From an uncultured Acidimicrobiaceae bacterium (lineage in GTDB: Bacteria > Actinomycetota > Acidimicrobiia > Acidimicrobiales > Ilumatobacteraceae): a DNA stretch of 32,337 nt. Below are positions 23,105 to 30,142 of the stretch, one piece after another; positions within the stretch are counted from its first letter, which is position 1, and the number at the start of each line of letters is the position of its first letter. The stretch spans positions 1-32,337 of the forward strand of contig CAIZMV010000205.1 of assembly GCA_903934195.1 (NCBI GenBank). Direction: 5' to 3'. Made by a program: the position numbers and the translations under genes. The notes below the pieces were generated by a model. That model did not search any database and was not told where the DNA came from. It saw only the letters and a list, made by a program, of their open reading frames with translations.

Positions 23105-23584
23105 TCAGTTGGCAACCTTCATGACGGTGACAGAAATTTTCGCGCCGTTCTCGAGAGTGATGCTGACAAGGTCACCTTCTTTGTGGCCCAACAATGCAGA
23201 TCCAATAGGCGAGACAGGACTCATCACTTCTATGCCCTGCTCGGTGCGCTTTTCTTCAACGTGTCCAATGAGGTAGGTCTCGGCATCATCTTCGTCGTCG
23301 CCATCAAACAAAATGGTGACGCGTGAAAGGACACCGATTTCGCCAGCAGGGGGAGTAGTGGCAAGTTCAGATTCCGCGAGAATTGAAATCAGAAGGTTCT
23401 TGCGGTCATTGAACATGCCGTACTCGTCCTTGGCGGCGTGATAGTCGCCATTTTCCTTGAGGTCACCCATTTCACGGGCTCGGCCAATTTTGTCAGCCAC
23501 TTCTGGCAGGACTTCATGTTCGAGATGGGTGATTTCGGCCTCGAGCCGGGCATACGTCGCTTTAGATAGTTGGTGCTTTGCCAT
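23105..23584 (-). CDS. greA: Transcription elongation factor GreA
   Basis: 159 aa. It rescues backtracked RNA polymerase by stimulating transcript cleavage. The N-terminal coiled-coil hairpin (about residues 1-75) carries the acidic tip in GDLKENGDYHAAKDEYG, followed by the FKBP-like C-terminal domain with SPVSPIGSALLGHKEGD. The ATG at 23584 gives MAKHQLSKATYARLEAEI, normal for the family; the upstream open frame is the divergent promoter. No ribosome-binding site is present, but TAGCCT (23597-23592) ends 7 nt before the ATG, so the mRNA is probably leaderless. It is the first gene of a unit with the hydrolase and ABC1 genes, and divergent from leuB with only 39 bp between. Confidence 0.96.
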   Translation of the reverse strand: MAKHQLSKATYARLEAEITHLEHEVLPEVADKIGRAREMGDLKENGDYHAAKDEYGMFNDRKNLLISILAESELATTPPAGEIGVLSRVTILFDGDDEDDAETYLIGHVEEKRTEQGIEVMSPVSPIGSALLGHKEGDLVSITLENGAKISVTVMKVAN

Positions 23585-23588
23585 GAGG

Positions 23589-23614
23589 AGAAGGCTACCT
23601 GTGCCTTCTACGAT
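23589..23614. promoter_or_regulatory. greA/leuB divergent promoter with inverted repeat
   Basis: AGAAGGC (23589-23595) and GCCTTCT (23603-23609) form a perfect 7-bp inverted repeat with a 7-nt spacer. The repeat covers the likely greA -10 (TAGCCT, minus, 23597-23592) and touches the likely leuB -10 (TACGAT, 23609-23614). A protein bound here would affect both genes. Confidence 0.5.
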
Positions 23615-23623
23615 GGTCTCCTT

Positions 23624-24619
23624 ATGGCACATCGCATCGCACTCATTGGCGGAGACGGAATTGGTCCCGAAGTCACGGCTGAGGCCGTGAAGGTGGTGCG
23701 CGCCACAGGGGTGGCAATTGACACAACAGATTTCGACTTGGGCGGCATGCGCTACCTACGCGACGGTGAAATTCTGTCTGACGAGGTCCTGAACCAACTA
23801 CGAAATTTTGATGCCATTTTGTTGGGGGCTGTTGGTACGCCAGATGTTCCTCCCGGCATCATTGAGCGCGGGCTGCTTTTGAAGATGCGATTCGACCTCG
23901 ATCTCTATGTCAACCAACGTCCGTTTGTTGGCACTGCACCAGGCCATGTGACTCCTCATGACTTTGTTGTCATTCGTGAAAACACTGAAGGGCCGTATGT
24001 CGGTGAAGGCGGCGTTTTGCGTCGTGGCACACCACACGAAATCGCAACGCAGGGAAGTGTGAATACACGTCATGGTGTTGAACGGTGCATTCGGTATGCG
24101 TTTGAACTTGCTGCCAAGCGCGAACGTAAGCACGTCACGCTGGTACACAAAACAAATGTGCTCACATTTGCGGGTGATTTGTGGCAGCGCGCATTCAACG
24201 AAGTCGCAGCGCAGTTTCCTCAAGTTGGAACTGCCTACAACCATGTTGATGCTGCGTGTATCTACTTCGTTGAAGATCCGCATCGTTACGACGTCATTGT
24301 GACCGACAACTTGTTTGGTGACATCCTCACAGACCTCGGTGGGGCTGTCAGTGGCGGTATTGGTCTTGCATCATCAGCCAACCTGAACCCGTCACGTACT
24401 GGCCCCTCAATGTTCGAACCGTCCCATGGATCAGCGCCAGACATCGTGGGTACGGGCAAAGCAAACCCCACAGCAGCAATCCTGTCTGCGGCGCTCATGC
24501 TTGATTTCCTGAATGAATCAGCTGCTGCTGATCGCATTCGTGCAGCATGTGACACCGCGCCTACAGGCTCAACCGTCGACATTGGAAATGCCATCGCAGC
24601 AATCGTTGCAGGCAAGTAA
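23624..24619 (+). CDS. leuB: 3-isopropylmalate dehydrogenase
   Basis: 331 aa, the shorter actinobacterial form. NAD-dependent oxidative decarboxylation of 3-isopropylmalate in leucine synthesis. Motifs: IALIGGDGIGPEV at the N-terminus, the substrate Arg residues in MRFDLDLYVNQRPF, VVIRENTEGPYVGEGG, the Lys in TLVHKTNVLTF, metal-binding Asp residues in VDAACIYF and VIVTDNLFGDILTDLG, and the NAD-binding region FEPSHGSAPDIVG. The ATG at 23624 is 9 nt after TACGAT and lacks a ribosome-binding site. It is followed after 27 nt by ilvE, so leuB-ilvE form a unit leading into the cimA attenuator. Confidence 0.97.
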   Translation: MAHRIALIGGDGIGPEVTAEAVKVVRATGVAIDTTDFDLGGMRYLRDGEILSDEVLNQLRNFDAILLGAVGTPDVPPGIIERGLLLKMRFDLDLYVNQRPFVGTAPGHVTPHDFVVIRENTEGPYVGEGGVLRRGTPHEIATQGSVNTRHGVERCIRYAFELAAKRERKHVTLVHKTNVLTFAGDLWQRAFNEVAAQFPQVGTAYNHVDAACIYFVEDPHRYDVIVTDNLFGDILTDLGGAVSGGIGLASSANLNPSRTGPSMFEPSHGSAPDIVGTGKANPTAAILSAALMLDFLNESAAADRIRAACDTAPTGSTVDIGNAIAAIVAGK

Positions 24620-24646
24620 TCTTTCACCACATCACTTAGGAGCAAT

Positions 24647-25564
24647 ATGCCTACTCTCGTACCAACACCAAAAATCTGGATGAACGGAACACTTGTCGAT
24701 TGGGACAAGGCTCAAGTGCATGTTCTGACACACACTCTTCATTACGGCACTGGCGTGTTCGAAGGAATTCGTGCGTATGAAACCTCTGAAGGTCCTGCTG
24801 TATTCCGTCTTACTGAACACATCAATCGTTTGTTCAAGAGCGCAAAAATTCTTGGAATGGAAATTCCGTACACACCTGAGCAATTGATTGCTGCTACTAA
24901 AGAAGTAGTTCGTTCAACAGGTCTACCGTCTTGCTACGTACGACCACTTGCGTATTACGGATACGGCGAAATGGGCCTTAACCCACTTCCGTGTGTTGTT
25001 GACGTTGCAATTGCATGCTGGCCATGGGGCGCATACTTGGGTGAAGATGCCTTAACAAAAGGCGTGCGCATGAAGATCTCTTCATGGACGCGTCTTGACC
25101 ACAACACCATGCCACCTGCAGCAAAAACAGTTGGTAACTACGTGAACTCATCACTCGCCAAAGTAGAAGCCCTTAAGGCCGGATACGACGAAGCAATCAT
25201 GTTGAACCAGCAAGGTTTTGTTAGTGAGTGCACCGGAGAAAACATTTTCGTTGTGCGTAATGGCGTCATCCTGACTCCGCCGCTTTCTGCAGGAGCACTT
25301 GAAGGCATCACGCAGAACTGCGTGGCTCAGATTGCAGCCGAGCTTGGATATGAAATGCGGGTGGAGAACATTGTCCGCTCAGACCTCTACATCGCTGAAG
25401 AGATTTTCTGCTGTGGAACAGCTGCTGAAGTCAGTGCCATTAACTCAGTCGACGACCGCGACGTGCCGTGCCCAGGGCCAATCACCACTGCAATTGCCGG
25501 GCGCTATGCCAAGGCAGTCCGCGGCCAGGTGCCTCACTACAAGCACTGGTGCGAACTGGCCTAA
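24647..25564 (+). CDS. ilvE: Branched-chain amino acid aminotransferase
   Basis: 305 aa, PLP fold type IV. It transfers the amino group from glutamate to the keto acids of leucine, isoleucine and valine. Landmarks: IWMNGTLVDWDKAQVHVL, HYGTGVFEGIRAY, the PLP Lys in PPAAKTVGNYVNSSL, ECTGENIFVVRNG, and the cofactor phosphate region ALEGITQNCVAQIA and CCGTAAEVSAI. AGGAG precedes the ATG at good spacing. It lies between leuB and the cimA attenuator, where all three products join in one amino-acid family. Third-position GC rises sharply in the last ~40 codons. Confidence 0.96.
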   Translation: MPTLVPTPKIWMNGTLVDWDKAQVHVLTHTLHYGTGVFEGIRAYETSEGPAVFRLTEHINRLFKSAKILGMEIPYTPEQLIAATKEVVRSTGLPSCYVRPLAYYGYGEMGLNPLPCVVDVAIACWPWGAYLGEDALTKGVRMKISSWTRLDHNTMPPAAKTVGNYVNSSLAKVEALKAGYDEAIMLNQQGFVSECTGENIFVVRNGVILTPPLSAGALEGITQNCVAQIAAELGYEMRVENIVRSDLYIAEEIFCCGTAAEVSAINSVDDRDVPCPGPITTAIAGRYAKAVRGQVPHYKHWCELA

Positions 25565-25595
25565 ATCGGACCCATCAATAAGTTGGGCCAGGGGG

Positions 25596-25625
25596 TTGAC
25601 GAATGGCCTGGGAAGGCGCAAGACT
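25596..25625 (+). promoter_or_regulatory. Promoter of the cimA leader
   Basis: TTGACG (25596-25601) and AAGACT (25620-25625) with an 18-nt spacer, six bases before the leader ATG (25632). The -35 is close to consensus and the -10 is weak. Transcription would begin at or just before the leader peptide ATG, which has no ribosome-binding site. Confidence 0.5.
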
Positions 25626-25631
25626 GTACCC

Positions 25632-25697
25632 ATGTCAATCGCCAGCACTTCTCGCCGCCTCGCCGGCACAGCTGTCGCGATCATCATTATTCGTTAG
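25632..25697 (+). CDS. cimA leader peptide (four tandem isoleucine codons)
   Basis: A 21-codon ORF: MSIASTSRRLAGTAV, Ala, then ATC ATC ATT ATT (four Ile), Arg, TAG. It lies in the 231-nt gap between ilvE and cimA and is followed at once by a perfect 7-bp hairpin and then an intrinsic terminator. This is the form of a ribosome-mediated attenuator sensing Ile-tRNA. The control codons match the end product of citramalate synthase, not leucine. Ile/Val-type leaders are known for ilv genes in actinobacteria; I do not recall one described for cimA. The start is probably leaderless. Confidence 0.87.
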   Translation: MSIASTSRRLAGTAVAIIIIR

Positions 25698-25721
25698 CGC
25701 ACGCCGGTCTCCGACGTGCGC
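25697..25721 (+). promoter_or_regulatory. cimA leader 1:2 (pause-type) hairpin
   Basis: GCGCACG (25697-25703) pairs perfectly with CGTGCGC (25715-25721) around an 11-nt loop. Its first base is the last base of the leader's stop codon, so a ribosome stalled on the Ile run or finishing at the stop would decide whether it forms. Confidence 0.7.
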
Positions 25722-25726
25722 GTTCC

Positions 25727-25749
25727 AGCCGCCTTTAGGGCGGCTTTTT
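25727..25749 (+). terminator. cimA attenuator: intrinsic terminator
   Basis: AGCCGCC (25727-25733) pairs with GGCGGCT (25739-25745) around TTTAG, followed by a T-tract to 25749. It is a strong, GC-rich terminator 46 nt before the cimA ATG, with no upstream gene ending nearby except the leader peptide, so it acts as an attenuator. It would also stop transcripts reading through from leuB-ilvE. Confidence 0.9.
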
Positions 25750-25795
25750 CATTCCCAAGATTTTGAACCAGACGACCCCAAAGAAGAACACTCAC

Positions 25796-27382
25796 ATGAA
25801 CACACAACACACAAAAGAATTAGTCGAAGCATTTGACACCACCTTGCGTGACGGAATGCAAGTAGAAGGCGTATCCGCAACTGTCGAGGACAAGCTTCGT
25901 ATTGCTGAACAACTTGATTACCTCGGCGTGCAATTCATTGAAGGCGGCTGGCCAGGAGCCAACCCGAAAGACATCGAGTTCTTTGCACGTGCAGCCACGG
26001 AATTGAAGTTGAAGCATTCAACATTGGTTGCATTCGGTTCAACGCGTCGTCCGAAGGGCAAAGTTGATGATGACGCAACATTGCGCAACTTGTTGGACGC
26101 CAATACGTCTGCAGTGTGCATTGTTGCAAAGTCATGGGATTATCACGTCACAGAGGCATTGCAGACAACTCTTGATGAAGGCGAGCTAATGGTTGCTGAT
26201 TCAGTTGAGTTCTTGACTGGTAATGGCCGTCAAGTCATGGTTGATCTTGAGCATTTCTTCGACGGTTATAAGAACAATCCCGAATTCGCGATGCGAGTTG
26301 TTGGGGCTGCAGTGATGAAGGGCGCAACCCACTTAGTGATGTGCGATACAAATGGTGGCTCATTGCCTCATGAGATTGCTGAAATCGTTACAAAAGTCAA
26401 AGCGTTTGTCGGTAACGACGCGACGTTGGGTATTCATTGTCATGACGACACCGGGTGTGCAGTTGCTAACTCAATGGCAGCTGTAATGGCTGGTGTTCGC
26501 CACGTACAAGGCACCTTGAATGGGTTGGGGGAGCGCACTGGTAACACCAACCTCACCACAGTCATTCCAAACCTTGAATTGAAGATGGGCTTTCGTTGTT
26601 TGCCAGAAGGCAATCTTGATCGTTTAACCGCTGTCAGCAATCATGTGGCTGAAGTACTGAACCGTCCTCTGAATCCTCAAGCTCCGTACGTTGGTTCATC
26701 TGCATTCGCACATAAAGCTGGCTTGCACGTGTCAGCAATCAAGCGTGCGAAAGATGCATACGAGCACATTGACCCAGTCGTTGTAGGAAATGGAACTCGT
26801 TTTGTAGTCAGCGAAATGGCTGGTCGAGCCACTATTGAAGTGAAGGCTGAAGAGCTTGGTTTGAAGATGGACGGGGCCGCCATTGGTTCAGTCATCGAAG
26901 ACCTGAAGCGTTTAGAGCACGAGGGCTACCACTTCGAAGCGGCGGATGCATCACTTGAACTACTGATGCGTCGCGCAAGCGGATGGAATCATGATGCCTT
27001 TCACGTGGAAACAATGCGTGTCATCACGGATGAAGCAGAAGATGGCGAATTCACAACCGAAGCAACGGTCAAGGTGCGCGTCGGAGAGAAGAGCTTTGTC
27101 CACACGGCCGCTGGTAATGGTCCGGTGAACGCGATTGACGCCGCATTGCGCGCGTCATTGTTACCTCACTACCCAGAACTGGCCAAGGTGCACCTCGTTG
27201 ACTACAAGGTGCGAATCTTGGATGGCGCAACCGCCACAGGCGCAATAACTCGAGTACTCCTTGACGCCACAAATGGCGACAGGTCATGGACCACCATCGG
27301 AGTCTCGGCAAACATCATCGAAGCCTCCTGGAATGCCCTTGAAGAGTCATTGATCTATGGACTACTCCACGCTTCGGCGTAG
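25796..27382 (+). CDS. cimA: (R)-citramalate synthase
   Basis: 528 aa from the ATG at 25796; an upstream in-frame TTG (25763) is less likely. A DRE-TIM metallolyase condensing pyruvate with acetyl-CoA to citramalate, which enters isoleucine synthesis via LeuCD and LeuB without threonine. FDTTLRDGMQVEGVSATVED, FIEGGWPGANPKDIEFF, LVMCDTNGGSLP, the His pair in GIHCHDDTGCAVANS, GTLNGLGERTGN and SAFAHKAGLHVSAI match the longer CimA group (as in Geobacter), not LeuA. A C-terminal LeuA-type regulatory domain (from about 400) has VHTAAGNGPVNAIDAAL. The Ile-codon attenuator upstream independently supports this function. The last ~100 codons are richer in C/G-ending codons. Confidence 0.94.
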   Translation: MNTQHTKELVEAFDTTLRDGMQVEGVSATVEDKLRIAEQLDYLGVQFIEGGWPGANPKDIEFFARAATELKLKHSTLVAFGSTRRPKGKVDDDATLRNLLDANTSAVCIVAKSWDYHVTEALQTTLDEGELMVADSVEFLTGNGRQVMVDLEHFFDGYKNNPEFAMRVVGAAVMKGATHLVMCDTNGGSLPHEIAEIVTKVKAFVGNDATLGIHCHDDTGCAVANSMAAVMAGVRHVQGTLNGLGERTGNTNLTTVIPNLELKMGFRCLPEGNLDRLTAVSNHVAEVLNRPLNPQAPYVGSSAFAHKAGLHVSAIKRAKDAYEHIDPVVVGNGTRFVVSEMAGRATIEVKAEELGLKMDGAAIGSVIEDLKRLEHEGYHFEAADASLELLMRRASGWNHDAFHVETMRVITDEAEDGEFTTEATVKVRVGEKSFVHTAAGNGPVNAIDAALRASLLPHYPELAKVHLVDYKVRILDGATATGAITRVLLDATNGDRSWTTIGVSANIIEASWNALEESLIYGLLHASA

Positions 27383-27393
27383 AGTTTTAGTGC

Positions 27394-27924
27394 ATGTCAG
27401 CTCCCCGCTTTTCTCCAGTTCCTCCGGTTGAACCGGTTCGCTATTACGAATCTCCTGATTCGGTTCCTGAATCGTGGTCGCTTGGTCGTCCTGGTGAAAT
27501 CCAGGGACGTCAACCAGAAGGTGAGCGTCTCGGGTATCAGGGTCCTGACCAGGGATACATCATTGGTTTGGCCAAGCGTGCGCGTGCTCGAGTTCGTTTA
27601 GCCGCAGGCGAAGACATGGACGATGTTCTACGTGGATGTTCTCTGATTGCGTTGCGACGTGCGTCATTGTTTGGCCGTGCTCCAGTGGTGCATGACTTGA
27701 ATGTTGCATTAGGCATGTGGGGCTATCTGTCTGATTCACCGCCAGCAGACTTGGTTTCTGTGCGTCGTGAATTGTTTGTTGGTGTCGGTAACGCTGCACA
27801 TCATTACAAAGAGGGCCGCGCGATTGCTGACATGGCTCCGAATGAAACCTTGAGGATGTCGCCGTCAGAAGTGGTGACTCAATTTTCAACACAGTGGCGT
27901 TCACTCACAGGTTTTTCCGCATGA
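27394..27924 (+). CDS. Conserved-looking protein of unknown function
   Basis: 176 aa; not recognised. The N-terminal ~50 residues are Pro/Gly/Glu-rich and probably disordered (MSAPRFSPVPPVEPVRYYES). After that comes an all-helical domain: GYIIGLAKRARARVRLAAGE, DVLRGCSLIALRRASLFGR, VHDLNVALGMWGYLS, LVSVRRELFVGVGNAAHHY and a C-terminal VVTQFSTQWRSLTG. No signal peptide or membrane segment was found. It starts 11 nt after cimA; TAGAGT, overlapping the cimA stop, could be a -10 (8 nt before the ATG). Its TGA overlaps the ATG of the acyl-CoA dehydrogenase by 4 nt, so a shared function with that enzyme is the best clue. Confidence 0.75.
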   Translation: MSAPRFSPVPPVEPVRYYESPDSVPESWSLGRPGEIQGRQPEGERLGYQGPDQGYIIGLAKRARARVRLAAGEDMDDVLRGCSLIALRRASLFGRAPVVHDLNVALGMWGYLSDSPPADLVSVRRELFVGVGNAAHHYKEGRAIADMAPNETLRMSPSEVVTQFSTQWRSLTGFSA

Positions 27925-29705
27925 CCATTTACTCAGCCCCACTTTCAGACATCGAGTTTTCACTCAACTCTTTTGTCGATCTTCCTTCCATCATGAAGTA
28001 CGACCATTTCGGCGAGGCTGACCACAGTATGGTCTCAGACTTGCTTGCTGAAGCCGGACGTTTCATGTCTGACATCTTTGCTCCGCTGAATAAACCCGGA
28101 GACAACGAAGGCGCTAAGAGAAATTCTGACGGAACAGTCTCAACACCACAAGGTTTCATTGAGGCATATCACGCTTATGTTGATGCCGGATGGGGAGCTG
28201 TTTCTTTTGATACTGGTTTTGGTGGCGGAGGGTTTCCCTTTGTTGTCGGTATTGCGATTCAAGAGATGATGAACTCGGCAAATATGGCGCTCAGCATGGC
28301 GCCTTTGCTGACGCAGGGTGCAATTGATGCAATCCGTCATCATGGTGACGAGATTCAGAAGATGACCTACCTGCCAAAGATGATTACGGGCGAGTGGACT
28401 GGCACCATGAATCTCACAGAGCCTGATGCAGGAAGTGACGTCGGTTCAGTTCGCACGAAAGCTGTGCCGCAGGCAGATGGCACGTATCGCATTTACGGCA
28501 CCAAGATTTACATCACCTTTGGTGAACACGACATGGCAGACAACATCATTCACTTGGTGTTGGCGCGCACGCCAGATGCCCCGGCCGGAACAAAAGGAAT
28601 CTCGTGTTTCATTGTTCCGAAATTCCTTGTGGGTACAGACGGTTCCCTTGGCGTAAAGAACGATGTGTCCTGTGTATCGATCGAGCACAAACTAGGTATT
28701 AAGGCGAGCCCCACTTGTGTGTTGTCATTTGGTGATAACGACGGTGCCATTGGGTATCTCATCGGTGAAGAAAACCATGGAATGCAATACATGTTCACCA
28801 TGATGAATCAGGCACGTCTTTCTGTGGGCCTTGAAGGGCTAGCGCTTGCAGAGCGTGCGTATCAACAATCGCTTGAGTACTCAGTTCTTCGTCATCAAGG
28901 CCGTGCACCGGGTGCACCGGCTGGCGAAGCATCGTCCATTATTGAGCACCCAGACGTGAAGCGAATGCTTGTCACAATGAAATCAACGATTGAAGCTCTT
29001 CGTCGTTTGTTGTATTGGAATGCCGCGTGTATCGATATTGCTGCACATCACCCTGATGAAGCAGAACGTGAAAAGGCATCTGACTTGGCAGCACTGTTAA
29101 CGCCATTGTCAAAGGGTTGGGGCACTGACATGGGAGTTGCTCTCACGGGTATCGCAATTCAAATTCATGGTGGAATGGGATTCATTGAAGAGACTGGTGT
29201 GGCTCAGCATTATCGCGATGCTCGCATCACCACCATTTATGAAGGAACTAACGGCATTCAAGCAATGGACTTAGTTGGCCGCAAAATGGGACTCAAAGGC
29301 GGTGCAGTTCTCAGCGGCTTGCTTGATGAGATCGATGCGTTAGATGCCAAACTCGTCAAACATCCAGAACTTGAGTCTCTCGCAGGTGCATTGCAATCAG
29401 CGTTGCAGTCAGTACGTGGAACAACAGAATGGTTGCAACGGAACGGTACGAACCAAGTAGCTGTGTTGTCTGGCGCTACGCCGTACCTCACTCAACTGTC
29501 AACCCTGGTTGGCGGCTATGTCATGGCGCGATCAGCGCACTTGGCTGTTCATTCAGAAATGTCTGCAGATGACATTGCGGCAAAAGTTGCCACGGCACGA
29601 TTCTTTTGCGAACAACTACTTCCTGTTGTTCATGGTTTGAGTTCATCAATTACCGGTGACGGTGATTTGCTAATGAGTTTTACTCACGACACCTTGTCGC
29701 GTTAA
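27921..29705 (+). CDS. Acyl-CoA dehydrogenase, large (~600 aa) class
   Basis: 594 aa from the ATG at 27921, overlapping the upstream stop (ATGA). An FAD enzyme introducing the first double bond in acyl-CoA oxidation. Order: a FadE5-like N-terminal extension (about 1-60), the N-terminal domain with GWGAVSFDTGFGGGGFPF, the middle domain with WTGTMNLTEPDAGSDVGSVR and IYGTKIYITFGEHD, and the C-terminal helical domain with IQIHGGMGFIEETGVAQHY and RITTIYEGTNGIQAMDLVGR (catalytic-base region). A final ~110-residue segment typical of this class follows. The size matches mycobacterial FadE5 and relatives. Chain-length preference cannot be read. The TAA stop interlocks with the convergent DUF2237 stop (TTAA). 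Confidence 0.94.
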   Translation: MTIYSAPLSDIEFSLNSFVDLPSIMKYDHFGEADHSMVSDLLAEAGRFMSDIFAPLNKPGDNEGAKRNSDGTVSTPQGFIEAYHAYVDAGWGAVSFDTGFGGGGFPFVVGIAIQEMMNSANMALSMAPLLTQGAIDAIRHHGDEIQKMTYLPKMITGEWTGTMNLTEPDAGSDVGSVRTKAVPQADGTYRIYGTKIYITFGEHDMADNIIHLVLARTPDAPAGTKGISCFIVPKFLVGTDGSLGVKNDVSCVSIEHKLGIKASPTCVLSFGDNDGAIGYLIGEENHGMQYMFTMMNQARLSVGLEGLALAERAYQQSLEYSVLRHQGRAPGAPAGEASSIIEHPDVKRMLVTMKSTIEALRRLLYWNAACIDIAAHHPDEAEREKASDLAALLTPLSKGWGTDMGVALTGIAIQIHGGMGFIEETGVAQHYRDARITTIYEGTNGIQAMDLVGRKMGLKGGAVLSGLLDEIDALDAKLVKHPELESLAGALQSALQSVRGTTEWLQRNGTNQVAVLSGATPYLTQLSTLVGGYVMARSAHLAVHSEMSADDIAAKVATARFFCEQLLPVVHGLSSSITGDGDLLMSFTHDTLSR

Positions 29706-30085
29706 AGATCAATTGCGTGGGCGCGAAGCCCTTCGACATCACAAAACTCTGTAGCCGCCATATGTGTTGAATGCAGTTTCACTTGAGGTGCTTTGCCTTC
29801 TTCGAACGCTTCCTGCCAACGCGGTGCACATAGGCACCACTGATCGCCGGCCTTGAGGCCCGCAAAGCCGTATTGAGGCATTGGGGTGGACAGGTCGTTG
29901 CCCGCAGCCTTAGAGAACTCAAGGAATTCATCAGTCATGATGGCGCATACGGCGTGTATCCCAACATCGTCACCGCCGACTTCGCAGCAACCGGTGCGAT
30001 AAAACCCTGTTACAGGTGATGTGCAGCATGTGCGTAAGCGCTCTCCGAGCACATTGAGTTGTTCTGTCTCTGTGAAGCCATCCAT
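29702..30085 (-). CDS. DUF2237 family protein
   Basis: 127 aa. It matches the DUF2237 family pattern: RTCCTSPVTGFYRTGCCEVGG near the N-terminus, VCAIMTDEFLEFSKAAGNDL, PQYGFAGLKAGDQWCLCAPRW in the middle, and LHSTHMAATEF near the end. It is rich in Cys (conserved CC, CC and CLC positions), suggesting metal binding or redox chemistry, but no biochemical role is established. TAGTTT (30097-30092) ends 6 nt before the ATG and no ribosome-binding site is seen, so a leaderless mRNA is likely. Divergent from gltX and interlocked at the stop with the acyl-CoA dehydrogenase gene. Confidence 0.9.
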   Translation of the reverse strand: MDGFTETEQLNVLGERLRTCCTSPVTGFYRTGCCEVGGDDVGIHAVCAIMTDEFLEFSKAAGNDLSTPMPQYGFAGLKAGDQWCLCAPRWQEAFEEGKAPQVKLHSTHMAATEFCDVEGLRAHAIDL

Positions 30086-30127
30086 CTATTCAAACTACCG
30101 TTGACTGCTGTTTAATCGCTGTGCCAC

Positions 30128-30133
30128 TAACCT
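30128..30133 (+). promoter_or_regulatory. -10 element of gltX
   Basis: TAACCT, 9 nt before the ATG, within the same CTAACCTT octamer as before nadA. A TTGACT at 30101-30106 is 21 nt away, too far for a normal -35. Confidence 0.45.
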
Positions 30134-30142
30134 TGCAGAGTC

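Noticed and set aside
25299..25697. 132-codon ORF overlapping the end of ilvE
   Set aside because: It runs out of frame through ilvE; only its last 21 codons, the Ile leader peptide, have their own promoter and regulatory context.
30101..30133. TTGACT as -35 for gltX
   Set aside because: The 21-nt spacer to TAACCT is outside the usual range.
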